NCBI GenBank assembly: GCA_027064525.1
Contig: JAMOPJ010000017.1
Location: 1 to 55,378, forward strand
Length of the DNA stretch: 55,378 bases
From: Archaeoglobaceae archaeon
GTDB lineage: Archaea; Halobacteriota; Archaeoglobi; Archaeoglobales; Archaeoglobaceae
Reading direction: 5' to 3'
Shown in pieces: positions 17,922-26,248 of this stretch. Position 1 is the stretch's first letter. Every line of letters begins with the position of its first letter. The position numbers and the translations under genes were made by a program. The notes beneath the pieces were generated by a model. The model was not told the DNA's origin. It saw nothing but the letters and a program-made list of their open reading frames with translations, and did no database searches.

Positions 17922-18395
17922 ATGAAATATGCCTACACATTTTCAGACAAAGTCGGAGATGCCATAAAAATTCGTCCGTATAGGGATTCGGACTGGAAGA
18001 GGCTTAGGGACATGTATCTTGAGTGCGACGAGATCTGCATGTGCATTCCGAGCAATTACGTAGATGTATGGTTGAAGTGCATGATGGACGGATTTTCCAT
18101 AGTTGCCGAATTGGACGGGAAGATTGTGGGGCATGCTGTTATAAGCCCGCTGAACGATAAAGAAGTGTCCCTCTGCATCTACGTTCGAAAGGGATATAGG
18201 TCGAAGGGAATCGGATCAGCTATGGTCAAATTTTTGATAGAGTATTGCAAAGCGATGGGATATGAAGGGATAAAGATAGTAACCGAGAAGGATAACATAA
18301 AGGCAATAAACTTCTTCAAAAAATTGGGGTTTAAGTTCGTTCGAGCCGGATACGGATACGAGATGATTCTTCCCATCAAATCTGACAAGACTTGA
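17922..18395 (+). CDS. GNAT-family N-acetyltransferase
   Basis: A 157-residue protein with the acetyl-CoA-binding motif of the GNAT fold ([15 protein letters not shown], about residues 88-102) and a following helix plus [14 protein letters not shown] motif B. It transfers acetyl from acetyl-CoA to an amine; the acceptor (protein N-terminus, ribosomal protein or small amine) is not known. Its 3' end overlaps the convergent AMMECR1 gene by 20 bases. Confidence 0.85.
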   Translation: MKYAYTFSDKVGDAIKIRPYRDSDWKRLRDMYLECDEICMCIPSNYVDVWLKCMMDGFSIVAELDGKIVGHAVISPLNDKEVSLCIYVRKGYRSKGIGSAMVKFLIEYCKAMGYEGIKIVTEKDNIKAINFFKKLGFKFVRAGYGYEMILPIKSDKT

Positions 18396-18981
18396 GATCG
18401 ACTTCGACCACTTCTCCTTTCGGTTCGACCTCTTTGAAGATCTGACCCTCGAATCTGTAAACTTCCGTTCCTTCCATCAACCAGCAGTCCGGAGGAAGTC
18501 CCGCCTTCATGCAAGTCTGGCTTAAAAATTCTTCTGCATCGAATCCAAACTCCACCGCAACCTGCGGGAGCAAAAGGCCTGAGTAGAATCCTCTTTTGAT
18601 CATGAGTCCGTGTCTTCCGATTTCGACGTGCTTCGGCAGTTCTATCGGTTTTACGTTCAACTTCTCTGGAGGAGTTAAAACCGTAACTTCTACAATTATT
18701 TCATCCATCTCATCCAACCGGACTGGAGGGAACCTTGGATCCTCCGTAGCTGCTGCTATCGCAGATTCTATTATCGCTTCATCGAGCCTCTTTATCGGAT
18801 ACGGGAATCCTATGCAACCTCTCAGCTCGCCGTGCTTGGTTAACGTTGTGAACACCCCTCTTTTCTGCTCGAAAACTCCGGATAATCTGTCTTGAATAAC
18901 CTTCCTTTCAGCTAAGTATGTTTCGATCGCCTTCCTCGCGAGCTTAACCGCGATCTTTCCCTCCTCAAGCGTTAGTAGCAT
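18376..18981 (-). CDS. AMMECR1-domain protein (TIGR00296 family)
   Basis: A 201-residue protein with the strictly conserved family motif [10 protein letters not shown] and the downstream [15 protein letters not shown] segment. The AMMECR1 family is universal in archaea and eukaryotes. Its biochemical role is not established; in archaea it often occurs near the MEMO-like dioxygenase-fold protein and radical SAM genes, none of which are adjacent here. It is convergent with the acetyltransferase and divergent from the thioredoxin-like gene. Confidence 0.9.
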   Translation of the reverse strand: MLLTLEEGKIAVKLARKAIETYLAERKVIQDRLSGVFEQKRGVFTTLTKHGELRGCIGFPYPIKRLDEAIIESAIAAATEDPRFPPVRLDEMDEIIVEVTVLTPPEKLNVKPIELPKHVEIGRHGLMIKRGFYSGLLLPQVAVEFGFDAEEFLSQTCMKAGLPPDCWLMEGTEVYRFEGQIFKEVEPKGEVVEVDLKSCQI

Positions 18982-19039
18982 ATCCGTTATCTCACATAAA
19001 ACCTACAAAACTTTATCTATCGATAGCCAAACGAGGATC

Positions 19040-19315
19040 GTGCTCAGAGCGTTGGTGTTCGTGAGCAGGTGGTGTCCATACTGCACATACTTCAAAAAGA
19101 TAGTTGAGAAACTGAAGCCCAAGTTTCCCGAGATCGAGTTCGAGTTCGTGGATGTTGAGAAAAATCCGGAACTTGCAGAGAAGTTCGACGTTGAAATTCT
19201 TCCGACTACGATCATTTTGAACGGAGACGAAGCTGTTGGGGGTATCATGGGATTCGTTGACGAGTGGACTGCCGAGAAGAGCCTGAGAGATCAGCTGAAG
19301 AGTCTAAGAAGTTAA
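19040..19315 (+). CDS. thioredoxin/glutaredoxin-like protein
   Basis: A 91-residue small thioredoxin-fold protein with the active-site CPYC (C12, C15; SRWCPYC) and the cis-proline loop EILPTTI. CPYC is typical of glutaredoxin-like archaeal redoxins. It would act as a cytosolic thiol-disulfide reductant. The start is GTG at 19040; no upstream in-frame ATG exists before the divergent gene. It is convergent with ubiD. Confidence 0.85.
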   Translation: MLRALVFVSRWCPYCTYFKKIVEKLKPKFPEIEFEFVDVEKNPELAEKFDVEILPTTIILNGDEAVGGIMGFVDEWTAEKSLRDQLKSLRS

Positions 19316-19331
19316 ACAACAAAACGAAAAA

Positions 19332-20783
19332 TCAGAATATCAACCTCTTAAGGTCATCCCAAATCGCATCGATTCTCCTCTTAACGTCTCCACTCATCTC
19401 AACGGCTTCGGGCCACTCCCTCTCATAGCCTTCCTCCTTCCACTTCTTCGTTGCATCTATTCCAAGCTTCCCTCCCAAGCTCGGCTTGTAGGTTGCGTGA
19501 TCCAAAGCATCTATCGGAGAATCCGGAATGATGATTACATCCTTAGCCGGATCAAACCTCGTCGTCACGGCCCAGATCACCTCCCTCATATCGTGAACGT
19601 TCACGTCATCGTCCACGACTATCACGATCTTCGTTAAGGAGAGCATGCCCATGCTCCACAAGGCAAACATAACCTTCTTCGCGTGCCCCGGATACCTTTT
19701 CTTTATCGACACTATTGCCAAGTTGTGGAAGCAAGCTTCAACCGGCAGATTGATGTCCACGATTTCGGGATGGATCATCCTGATGAGAGGAAGAAATATT
19801 CTCTCAGTCGCTTTCCCAAGCCAAGCGTCCTCCATTGGAGGTTTTCCTACCACCGTTGCATGGTAGATCGGATTCTCGCGATGAGTTATGCACGTGATGT
19901 GAAAGACCGGATAGGGCTCTGGAGGTGTGTAATAGCCGGTATGATCTCCAAATGGTCCCTCAATTCTGAGCTCGTCCACCTTCACATATCCTTCAAGCAC
20001 TATTTCAGCGTTTGCCGGAACGAGCAAATCCACGGTCTCGCACTCCACCATCTTCACTCTCTCCTTTCTTATGAAGCCCGCAAACGCGAACTCGCTGAGA
20101 TTTTCAGGTAGAGGAGCGGTTGATGCGTAGAGAATGGCCGGATCGACACCTATAGCAACCGCAACCTCCAGCTTGTCTTCTCCCATTTCCTTGAGCTTCT
20201 TTAAGTGCAAGGCTCCATGCTTGTGAATCTGCCAGTGCATGCCCGTCGTTCTTTCATCGAAAACCTGCATCCTATACATTCCAGCGTTTAGCTCTCCCGT
20301 CTCTGGATCTTTGGTTATTACGACGGGCAGGGTGATAAATCTCCCACCATCCTTGGGCCAGCACTGAAGAATTGGGAACTTGTTCAAATCCGGTTTATCC
20401 ATGATCACATCTTTGCAAGCTCCTTTCCTGACCTTTTTAGGCATGAAGCTGACTATATCCTTGAGCTTTCCAACACCCTTCAACCCTTCGAAGAACGATT
20501 CAGGCTTAAACTTTGTTATCTCAATCAGTCTTTCTCCTATCTCTTCAAATCTTTCTACCTCCAAAGCTAACTTCATTCTTCTCTCAGTTCCAAAAGCGTT
20601 CATCAAAACGGGAATATCGTAACCCTTAGGATTCTCGAAGAGCAGAGCCTTTCCCTCACCCTTCACGGCTCTATCAGTTATTTCTGTCATCTCCAAGATC
20701 GGGCTGACTTCGTGCTTTATCCTTGCCAATTCACCTTCAGTCTCAAGCCTTTCGATGAACTCCCTAAGGTCTTCATAAGGCAT
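19332..20783 (-). CDS. UbiD-family prenylated-FMN decarboxylase
   Basis: A 483-residue protein matching UbiD throughout: the N-terminal LREFIERLETEGELARI, the central HWQIHKHGALHL and GPFGDHTGYYTP segments, and the C-terminal DDDVNVHDMREV and ATKKW stretches. UbiD enzymes decarboxylate (or carboxylate) unsaturated acids using prenylated FMN made by UbiX. In archaea the candidates are trans-anhydromevalonate-5-phosphate decarboxylase of the modified mevalonate pathway, menaquinone-pathway decarboxylases or aromatic acid enzymes; sequence alone does not separate them. No ubiX is adjacent. It is divergent from leuS across a short shared promoter region. Confidence 0.88.
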   Translation of the reverse strand: MPYEDLREFIERLETEGELARIKHEVSPILEMTEITDRAVKGEGKALLFENPKGYDIPVLMNAFGTERRMKLALEVERFEEIGERLIEITKFKPESFFEGLKGVGKLKDIVSFMPKKVRKGACKDVIMDKPDLNKFPILQCWPKDGGRFITLPVVITKDPETGELNAGMYRMQVFDERTTGMHWQIHKHGALHLKKLKEMGEDKLEVAVAIGVDPAILYASTAPLPENLSEFAFAGFIRKERVKMVECETVDLLVPANAEIVLEGYVKVDELRIEGPFGDHTGYYTPPEPYPVFHITCITHRENPIYHATVVGKPPMEDAWLGKATERIFLPLIRMIHPEIVDINLPVEACFHNLAIVSIKKRYPGHAKKVMFALWSMGMLSLTKIVIVVDDDVNVHDMREVIWAVTTRFDPAKDVIIIPDSPIDALDHATYKPSLGGKLGIDATKKWKEEGYEREWPEAVEMSGDVKRRIDAIWDDLKRLIF

Positions 20784-20830
20784 GCTCCTCGTTGAACCTT
20801 TAGCTTTTAGTTTTTGCCGTTAACGATAAA

Positions 20831-20842
20831 GCTTTTTAAACG
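20831..20842 (+). promoter_or_regulatory. TATA box of leuS
   Basis: GCTTTTTAAACG is centred about 26 bases before ATG 20862, which supports a leaderless leuS mRNA starting at that codon rather than at the upstream in-frame TTG 20814 or ATG 20850. Confidence 0.5.
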
Positions 20843-20861
20843 AAGCGTGATGCCAAAAATT

Positions 20862-23800
20862 ATGCAAGATTTCGTTCAGGAGCTCAGGGTAATCGAAAAG
20901 AAGTGGCAGGAGGAATGGAATAAAGCTAAGATATTCGAATCTGATCCCGATGATAGACCCAAGTTCTTCATAACGATCCCCTATCCTTATCTGAACGGTA
21001 ATCTCCATGTTGGACATTGCAGAACTTTCACGATCGGAGATGCCGTAGCGAGGTTCAAGCGGATGTGTGGGTTCAACGTCCTGTTTCCGATGGGCTTCCA
21101 CGTCACCGGAACTCCGATCATAGGTTTGGCTGAGCTGATTGCGAAAAGGGATCCCCGAACAATTGAGGTCTACACCAAATATCACGATGTGCCGGAGGAT
21201 GTTCTGCTTACTCTCACCACTCCGGAGAAGATCGTCGAATACTTCTCCAAGGAAGCTGAGAGTGCTCTGAAGGACATAGGATACTCCATAGACTGGAGGA
21301 GGAAGTTCACTACAACCGATCCGCCCTATCAGAGGTTTATCGAGTGGCAGTTCTGGAAGCTTAAAGAGAAGGGATTGGTCGTTAGGGGCTCACATCCGGT
21401 GAGGTATTGCCCGAACGATGAGAATCCCGTCGAAGACCACGACCTTCTAATGGGAGAGGAAGCAACGATTGTAGATTTCACGATCATAAAGCTCTACTCT
21501 TGGCACGAGAAGTTCGGAAAGATCGTATTCCCCTGCGCCACGCTCAGGCCGGAGACGATCTTCGGAGTCACGAACATCTGGGTTAAGCCTACGAAGTATG
21601 TCTTGGCGAAGGTGAACGGGGAACTTTGGTTCTTGAGCAAGGAAGCAAGTGAGAAGCTGAGGTATCAAGAGAAGGAGGTTGAGATCGTTGAAGAAGTGGA
21701 TGCAAACGACTTCGTTGGGGACTTCGTAGTTAATCCTATACTGGCTGGGATGCTGATAGACGAGATCGTGGATCTGCTGAAGGATGGTAAGAGGTTCGAA
21801 GGATTGAGCGATGATGGGAAGCTTAGGAAGGTTGTTGAGGAAATAACTAAGGGAGAACTTGCCAAAGAGCTCATTGAACTCTTTAAGAAGTCTTTGAACG
21901 GGGAAGTTGGTAAGTTCGAAGTTTTGAGAAGAATAGTCGTTCCCATTTTGCCGGCTGAGTTCGTCGATACTGACAACGCCACCGGAGTTGTGATGAGCGT
22001 TCCAGCTCATGCTCCCTACGATTACATCGCATTGGAGGATCTGAAGAGGGATGAGAAAATCCTTAGGCAATATGGGATCGACAGAAGGTTGATCGAAATT
22101 GAACCGATAGTTCTGATCAGAATCGAAGGAGAGAGCTACGAGGTTCCTGCTGTTGATGTTGCAAAGGAGCTTGGCATCAAGAGTCAGAGCGAGAAGGATC
22201 TGCTTGACAAAGCTACGAAGATAGTATATAAGAAGGAGTTCCACAAGGGCGTTTTGCTTGAAACGACCGGCAAGTATGCGGGGATGCAGGTTTCGAAGAT
22301 AAAGGATATTCTGCAGAAGGATCTAATCGATTTAGGCGTTGGCGACATCTTCTACGAGTTCAGCGAGAAACCCGTGGTGTGCAGGTGTGGGACGAAGTGC
22401 GTCGTTAAGGTGGTTAGGGATCAGTGGTTCCTCAACTACTCCAATCCAGAATGGAAAGCGAAGGTTTTAAGCTGGCTCGAAGAGATGACGATAATCCCCG
22501 ACTATTACAAGGAGGAGTTCAGAAATAAGATTGAGTGGCTGAAGGACAAGGCTTGTGCGAGGAGAAAAGGATTGGGAACTCGCATTCCTTGGGACAAGGA
22601 ATGGCTGATCGAAAGTCTTTCAGATTCGACGATATACATGGCATACTACATCCTTGCGAAGTTCATAAACGAGGGATCGCTTAAAGCTGAGAACGTAACG
22701 CCCGAATTTTTGGACTACGTTCTTCTTGGCCTTGGAGATGCAGAAAAAGCTGCTCAATCTTCTGGATTGAATGTCGAGACGGTCGAACAGATCAGAAAGG
22801 ATTTCTTATACTGGTATCCAGTCGATTTGAGGAGTAGCGGAAAGGATTTAGTTGCTAATCACTTGCTGTTCTTCCTCTTCCACCACATCGCGATATTTCC
22901 GAAGGAGCACTGGCCTAGGGCGATAGCTGTCAACGGTTACGTCAGCTTAGAAGGAAAGAAGATGAGCAAGAGTAAAGGGCCTTTGCTAACGATGAAGAGA
23001 GCCGTCGCGGAGAATGGAGCAGATGTGACAAGGCTATACATTCTACACGCCTCAGAATACGACAGCGATGCGGATTGGAGAAAGAAGGATGTAGAGGCTT
23101 TGGCTGGGCATCTGAGAAGATTCTTCAACTTGGTTAAGGAGCACTACACGAAAGAACCCAAGGAGATTGATCAGCTCGATAGATGGCTGATGAGCAGATT
23201 CCAGAAAGCGATAAAGGAGACGAAGGATGCGATGGAAAAACTACAGACGAGGAGGGCCGTAAATTCTGCGTTCTTCGAAGTCATGAACGACGTTAGATGG
23301 TATCTGAGGAGAGGGGGAGATAATCTGGTCATCATATTGGACGACTGGCTCAAGCTTCTTGCTCCTTTCATCCCGCACATCTGTGAGGAGCTCTGGCACA
23401 TGAAGCACGACAGCTTCATCAGCTTGGAGAGATATCCCGAGTTCGATGAGTGCAAGGTGGACGAGAAGGCTGAGGCTGTGGAGGATTACTTGAAGAGGTT
23501 CATGGAGGACGTGAAAGAAGTCATGAAGTTCGTCGAGAAGCCGAAAGAGGTCTATGTGGCTTTTGCTGAGGATTGGAAGATCGAAGTGCTCAAGATCGCC
23601 GAGAGGGCTGAAAGCATGAAGCAGGCGATGTCGGAGATCATGAAGAACGAGCAATTTAGGACAATGGCCAAGGATATCTCAGCCTTCCTAAAGAGGGTAT
23701 TCAAGGACAGGGAGATGTTCACGGTGATGGACGAATTGAATGAACGGGAGATCATCGAGAACAACTTGGAGTTCTTGGAGAGGGAGCTCGGAGTGAAGAT

Positions 23801-23879
23801 TATCTTGGACGAGAGCAAGGTGCCTGAGGAGAAGAGAAAGCTCGCGATGCCCGGAAAGCCGGCGATTTACGTTGTCTAA
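20862..23879 (+). CDS. leuS: leucyl-tRNA synthetase, archaeal type
   Basis: A class I synthetase of about 1005 residues with the HIGH-type motif (GNLHVGH) and KMSKS (KKMSKSKG). The large CP1 editing domain sits in the first half (ATLRPETIFGVTN, VMSVPAHAPYD). The start at 20862 (MQDFVQELRVIEKKWQEEW) matches the usual archaeal LeuS beginning; earlier in-frame starts would lie inside the promoter. It charges tRNA-Leu and clears mischarged products. It is monocistronic, ending 15 bases before the convergent methyltransferase gene. Confidence 0.96.
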   Translation: MQDFVQELRVIEKKWQEEWNKAKIFESDPDDRPKFFITIPYPYLNGNLHVGHCRTFTIGDAVARFKRMCGFNVLFPMGFHVTGTPIIGLAELIAKRDPRTIEVYTKYHDVPEDVLLTLTTPEKIVEYFSKEAESALKDIGYSIDWRRKFTTTDPPYQRFIEWQFWKLKEKGLVVRGSHPVRYCPNDENPVEDHDLLMGEEATIVDFTIIKLYSWHEKFGKIVFPCATLRPETIFGVTNIWVKPTKYVLAKVNGELWFLSKEASEKLRYQEKEVEIVEEVDANDFVGDFVVNPILAGMLIDEIVDLLKDGKRFEGLSDDGKLRKVVEEITKGELAKELIELFKKSLNGEVGKFEVLRRIVVPILPAEFVDTDNATGVVMSVPAHAPYDYIALEDLKRDEKILRQYGIDRRLIEIEPIVLIRIEGESYEVPAVDVAKELGIKSQSEKDLLDKATKIVYKKEFHKGVLLETTGKYAGMQVSKIKDILQKDLIDLGVGDIFYEFSEKPVVCRCGTKCVVKVVRDQWFLNYSNPEWKAKVLSWLEEMTIIPDYYKEEFRNKIEWLKDKACARRKGLGTRIPWDKEWLIESLSDSTIYMAYYILAKFINEGSLKAENVTPEFLDYVLLGLGDAEKAAQSSGLNVETVEQIRKDFLYWYPVDLRSSGKDLVANHLLFFLFHHIAIFPKEHWPRAIAVNGYVSLEGKKMSKSKGPLLTMKRAVAENGADVTRLYILHASEYDSDADWRKKDVEALAGHLRRFFNLVKEHYTKEPKEIDQLDRWLMSRFQKAIKETKDAMEKLQTRRAVNSAFFEVMNDVRWYLRRGGDNLVIILDDWLKLLAPFIPHICEELWHMKHDSFISLERYPEFDECKVDEKAEAVEDYLKRFMEDVKEVMKFVEKPKEVYVAFAEDWKIEVLKIAERAESMKQAMSEIMKNEQFRTMAKDISAFLKRVFKDREMFTVMDELNEREIIENNLEFLERELGVKIILDESKVPEEKRKLAMPGKPAIYVV

Positions 23880-23894
23880 CAGACAAACCTTAAT

Positions 23895-24833
23895 TTACAA
23901 CAGTTTTTTGATCTCCCTCGCTATAGCTCTGGCAAGAGGAACTGGAACGGCTTCTCCAACCATGTCATATTGAACGTTCTTCCCGCCCAAGAAGATATGA
24001 TCGTCTGGAAAGCCCATAAGTCTCGCATGTTCTCTAACCGTTAGAAAGCGATCCTCAAACGGATGGATGAACCTCGACTTGCCCATCACCGTAGGGGCCA
24101 ACTTGTATGGATGCAATCTCATAAAATTCGTGCATATCTTATCGGCTCCTTCAAACCTCACCAAGCTTTGTCCCCATCTCAATCTCCTGATCTTCTCAAG
24201 CTTACTCTTCGGAATCTTAAGCAGAATTTCGTGATTAGGTATCGATCCATTTGGCTCTGGCAGATCTCCTATCGCATCTATGACAATCTTCTTCTTTCTC
24301 GTCGGTTCAGGCTCAATCTTGATATTTGAGATGAAGACTCTAGTCCTCTTGGATGGATTTCCAAAATCTTCAGCCTTCAGCAAGTTGAAGTGAATATCGT
24401 AGCCAGTCTTCTTGAATTCTCTCGTCAAAGCATTTTTGAGATCCATTATCTTTGGAACGTTCTCCATAATGAATATTTTTGGCTTCAGCTCCTTGACGAG
24501 CCTTATGAAGTGTAACGTCAATTGTCCTCTCTTATCGACGTAAAGCCTATCTTCAGGCTTCGGGAATCTCTTCACGTTTGCAGATGTGAAGGGCTCGCAT
24601 GGGGGAGAACCTATCAAGATCTCCACATCTCCACATATCCTTTCGATCTCCTCGCCGGTAACGAGCTTTATATCCTTGACTATGACTTCAGTTTCGGGAA
24701 AGTTTGTCTTGTAAGTTTCCGCAACTGGCTTGAAGTTCTCGACAGCGACAACTACCCTAAATCCTTCCAACTCGAACCCTCTGCTGAATCCTCCGGCTCC
24801 GGCGAAGAGGTCTACGACTTCCATGCCGGGCAT
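23895..24833 (-). CDS. DNA (cytosine-5-) methyltransferase
   Basis: A 312-residue C5 methyltransferase with motif I DLFAGAGGFSRGF (8-20), catalytic motif IV GSPPCEPF (Cys79), motif VI ENVPK (124-128), motif VIII RTRVFI and C-terminal motifs IX-X (HARLMGFP, MVGEAVPVPLARAIA). It transfers methyl from S-adenosylmethionine to C5 of cytosine in a DNA recognition sequence. The target-recognition region (about 200-240) is short, so the site is probably short. No restriction endonuclease or Vsr gene is adjacent; it is solitary or its partner is elsewhere. An alternative start is the second Met (residue 4). Confidence 0.92.
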   Translation of the reverse strand: MPGMEVVDLFAGAGGFSRGFELEGFRVVVAVENFKPVAETYKTNFPETEVIVKDIKLVTGEEIERICGDVEILIGSPPCEPFTSANVKRFPKPEDRLYVDKRGQLTLHFIRLVKELKPKIFIMENVPKIMDLKNALTREFKKTGYDIHFNLLKAEDFGNPSKRTRVFISNIKIEPEPTRKKKIVIDAIGDLPEPNGSIPNHEILLKIPKSKLEKIRRLRWGQSLVRFEGADKICTNFMRLHPYKLAPTVMGKSRFIHPFEDRFLTVREHARLMGFPDDHIFLGGKNVQYDMVGEAVPVPLARAIAREIKKLL

Positions 24834-24850
24834 GGATAGTTAGGTAAAAA

Positions 24851-24860
24851 GGTATAAATA
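24851..24860 (+). promoter_or_regulatory. TATA box of the L7Ae-S28e-L24e-NDK-aIF2 operon
   Basis: GGTATAAATA predicts a transcript start near 24881, giving a leader of about 40 bases. The leader begins with a CCCG/CGGG hairpin (24884-24887 with 24903-24906) whose loop contains ATGATGA, followed by the Shine-Dalgarno GGAGGTGAT at 24909-24917. Confidence 0.65.
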
Positions 24861-24921
24861 CTCAACTGCACCTTTAGCTAAAGCCCGATGAATGATGACG
24901 AACGGGAAGGAGGTGATGTAG

Positions 24922-25284
24922 ATGGTATACGTAAGGTTTGAGGTTCCTGAGGAGTTGCAGCAGGAAGCTTTAGCTCTGCTCGAAAAGGCAAGGGAGACTG
25001 GGAAAATAAAGAAAGGAACGAACGAAACGACAAAAGCCGTTGAAAGAGGCTTGGCCAAGTTGGTTTACATCGCCATGGATGTGGATCCACCCGAAATCGT
25101 AGCTCACCTGCCTTTGCTCTGCGAGGAGAAGAACATTCCATACATCTACGTCAAGAGCAAGGAGGAACTGGGTAAAGCTGCTGGAATTGATGTTGCAGCT
25201 GCTTCGGCATGCATAATAGATGAAGGGGAGGCTAAGAAGGAGCTGAAGGCGATCGTAGAGAAGCTCAGCGGGTTGAGGAAGTAA
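24922..25284 (+). CDS. rpl7ae: ribosomal protein L7Ae
   Basis: A 120-residue L7Ae with the conserved [20 protein letters not shown] kink-turn-binding segment and the AAASACII strand. L7Ae binds kink-turns in 23S rRNA, box C/D and H/ACA guide RNAs and RNase P RNA. The in-frame ATG at 24922 is 4 bases after GGAGGTGATGTAG. It is the first gene of a classic archaeal operon with S28e, L24e, NDK and aIF2. The two C/D sRNAs at 38517-38665 would be among its ligands. Confidence 0.96.
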   Translation: MVYVRFEVPEELQQEALALLEKARETGKIKKGTNETTKAVERGLAKLVYIAMDVDPPEIVAHLPLLCEEKNIPYIYVKSKEELGKAAGIDVAAASACIIDEGEAKKELKAIVEKLSGLRK

Positions 25285-25317
25285 CCTTTTTATATTTATT
25301 TCTTTGGAGGTGATATC

Positions 25318-25533
25318 ATGGCTGAAGAGGAGGACATCGCTCCAGCTCAGGTTATCGAGATAATAGGAAGGACAGGAATGCACGGCGAAGCCACTCAGGT
25401 CAAGGTTAAGATTTTAGATGGGCCCAACAAAGGAAGGATCATTACGAGAAATGTTCTTGGGCCGGTAAGGGTTGGAGACATACTAATGATCAAGGAAACG
25501 GCAAGAGAGGCAAGGAAGCTGATGGTGAAGTGA
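25318..25533 (+). CDS. rps28e: 30S ribosomal protein S28e
   Basis: A 71-residue OB-fold protein with the typical [20 protein letters not shown] start and a basic, Arg-rich end. It is an archaeal/eukaryotic-specific component near the mRNA exit of the small subunit. The start ATG is preceded by GGAGGTGATATC. The stop is 10 bases before the L24e start. Confidence 0.96.
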   Translation: MAEEEDIAPAQVIEIIGRTGMHGEATQVKVKILDGPNKGRIITRNVLGPVRVGDILMIKETAREARKLMVK

Positions 25534-25543
25534 GGTGGTTGGA

Positions 25544-25732
25544 ATGGAGAAGAGGATCTGCTCGTTCTGCGGTTACGAGATCGAGCCTGGAACTGGCAAG
25601 ATGGTTGTCAGGAAGGATGGCAAGATCCTATACTTCTGCTCAAGGAAATGCGAGAAGAATATGCTTGAACTGAAGAGAAACCCAAGAAAGCTCAAGTGGA
25701 CGAAGTATTACGTTAAGGGCGGAACGAAGTAA
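25544..25732 (+). CDS. rpl24e: 50S ribosomal protein L24e
   Basis: A 62-residue zinc-ribbon ribosomal protein with paired cysteines [11 protein letters not shown] and FCSRKCEKN. The ATG at 25544 is supported by GAGGTGG just upstream; the in-frame GTG at 25535 lies inside that ribosome-binding site. It ends in a basic tail ([13 protein letters not shown]). Confidence 0.95.
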   Translation: MEKRICSFCGYEIEPGTGKMVVRKDGKILYFCSRKCEKNMLELKRNPRKLKWTKYYVKGGTK

Positions 25733-25753
25733 CGTCCGTTGGGAGGCTCAACC

Positions 25754-26203
25754 ATGGAGAGGACATTTGTCATGATAAAGCCCGACGCCGTGCAGAGGGG
25801 GCTTATCGGCGAGATAATCTCAAGGCTTGAGAGGAAAGGACTGAAAATCGTGGCAATGAAGATGCTCAGCGTAAGTAAAGAATTGGCTGAGAAGCATTAC
25901 GCTGAACACAGGGAGAAGCCATTCTTCGAAAGCTTGGTCAGCTACATCACCTCTGCTCCAGTTGTTGCGATAGTAGTGGAAGGAAAGAATGCAGTTAAGG
26001 TTGTCAGAACCCTTGTAGGAGCCACAAATCCGCAGGAAGCTCAGCCGGGAACGATTAGAGGAGACTTTGGAATGGACATCGGTAGAAACGTTATCCATGC
26101 ATCTGACTCGCTTGAATCTGCAGAAAGGGAGATCTCGCTCTTCTTTAAGCCTGAAGAGATCGTCGAATACAGGAGAATCGACGAGGGTTGGCTTTACGAA
26201 TAA
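25754..26203 (+). CDS. ndk: nucleoside diphosphate kinase
   Basis: Transfers the gamma phosphate between nucleoside triphosphates and diphosphates. The conserved [13 protein letters not shown] start, the nucleotide-binding [15 protein letters not shown] and the active-site histidine in NVIHASDS are all present. About 149 residues, full length. ATG 25754 is chosen because GGGAGG precedes it; an upstream in-frame TTG at 25739 is unlikely. Its place between L24e and aIF2 is the standard archaeal arrangement. Confidence 0.96.
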   Translation: MERTFVMIKPDAVQRGLIGEIISRLERKGLKIVAMKMLSVSKELAEKHYAEHREKPFFESLVSYITSAPVVAIVVEGKNAVKVVRTLVGATNPQEAQPGTIRGDFGMDIGRNVIHASDSLESAEREISLFFKPEEIVEYRRIDEGWLYE

Positions 26204-26248
26204 AGTTTTTTAAACCCATCCACTCACTTCTTTTCTCCGGTGGTAGCA

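Noticed and set aside
21447-22244. 265-codon frame opposite leuS
   Set aside because: It lies entirely inside leuS and has no family match; it is a shadow of the real gene.
24884-24925. Independent C/D sRNA at the L7Ae leader
   Set aside because: A box C-like ATGATGA is present but there are no D, C' or D' boxes at proper spacing.
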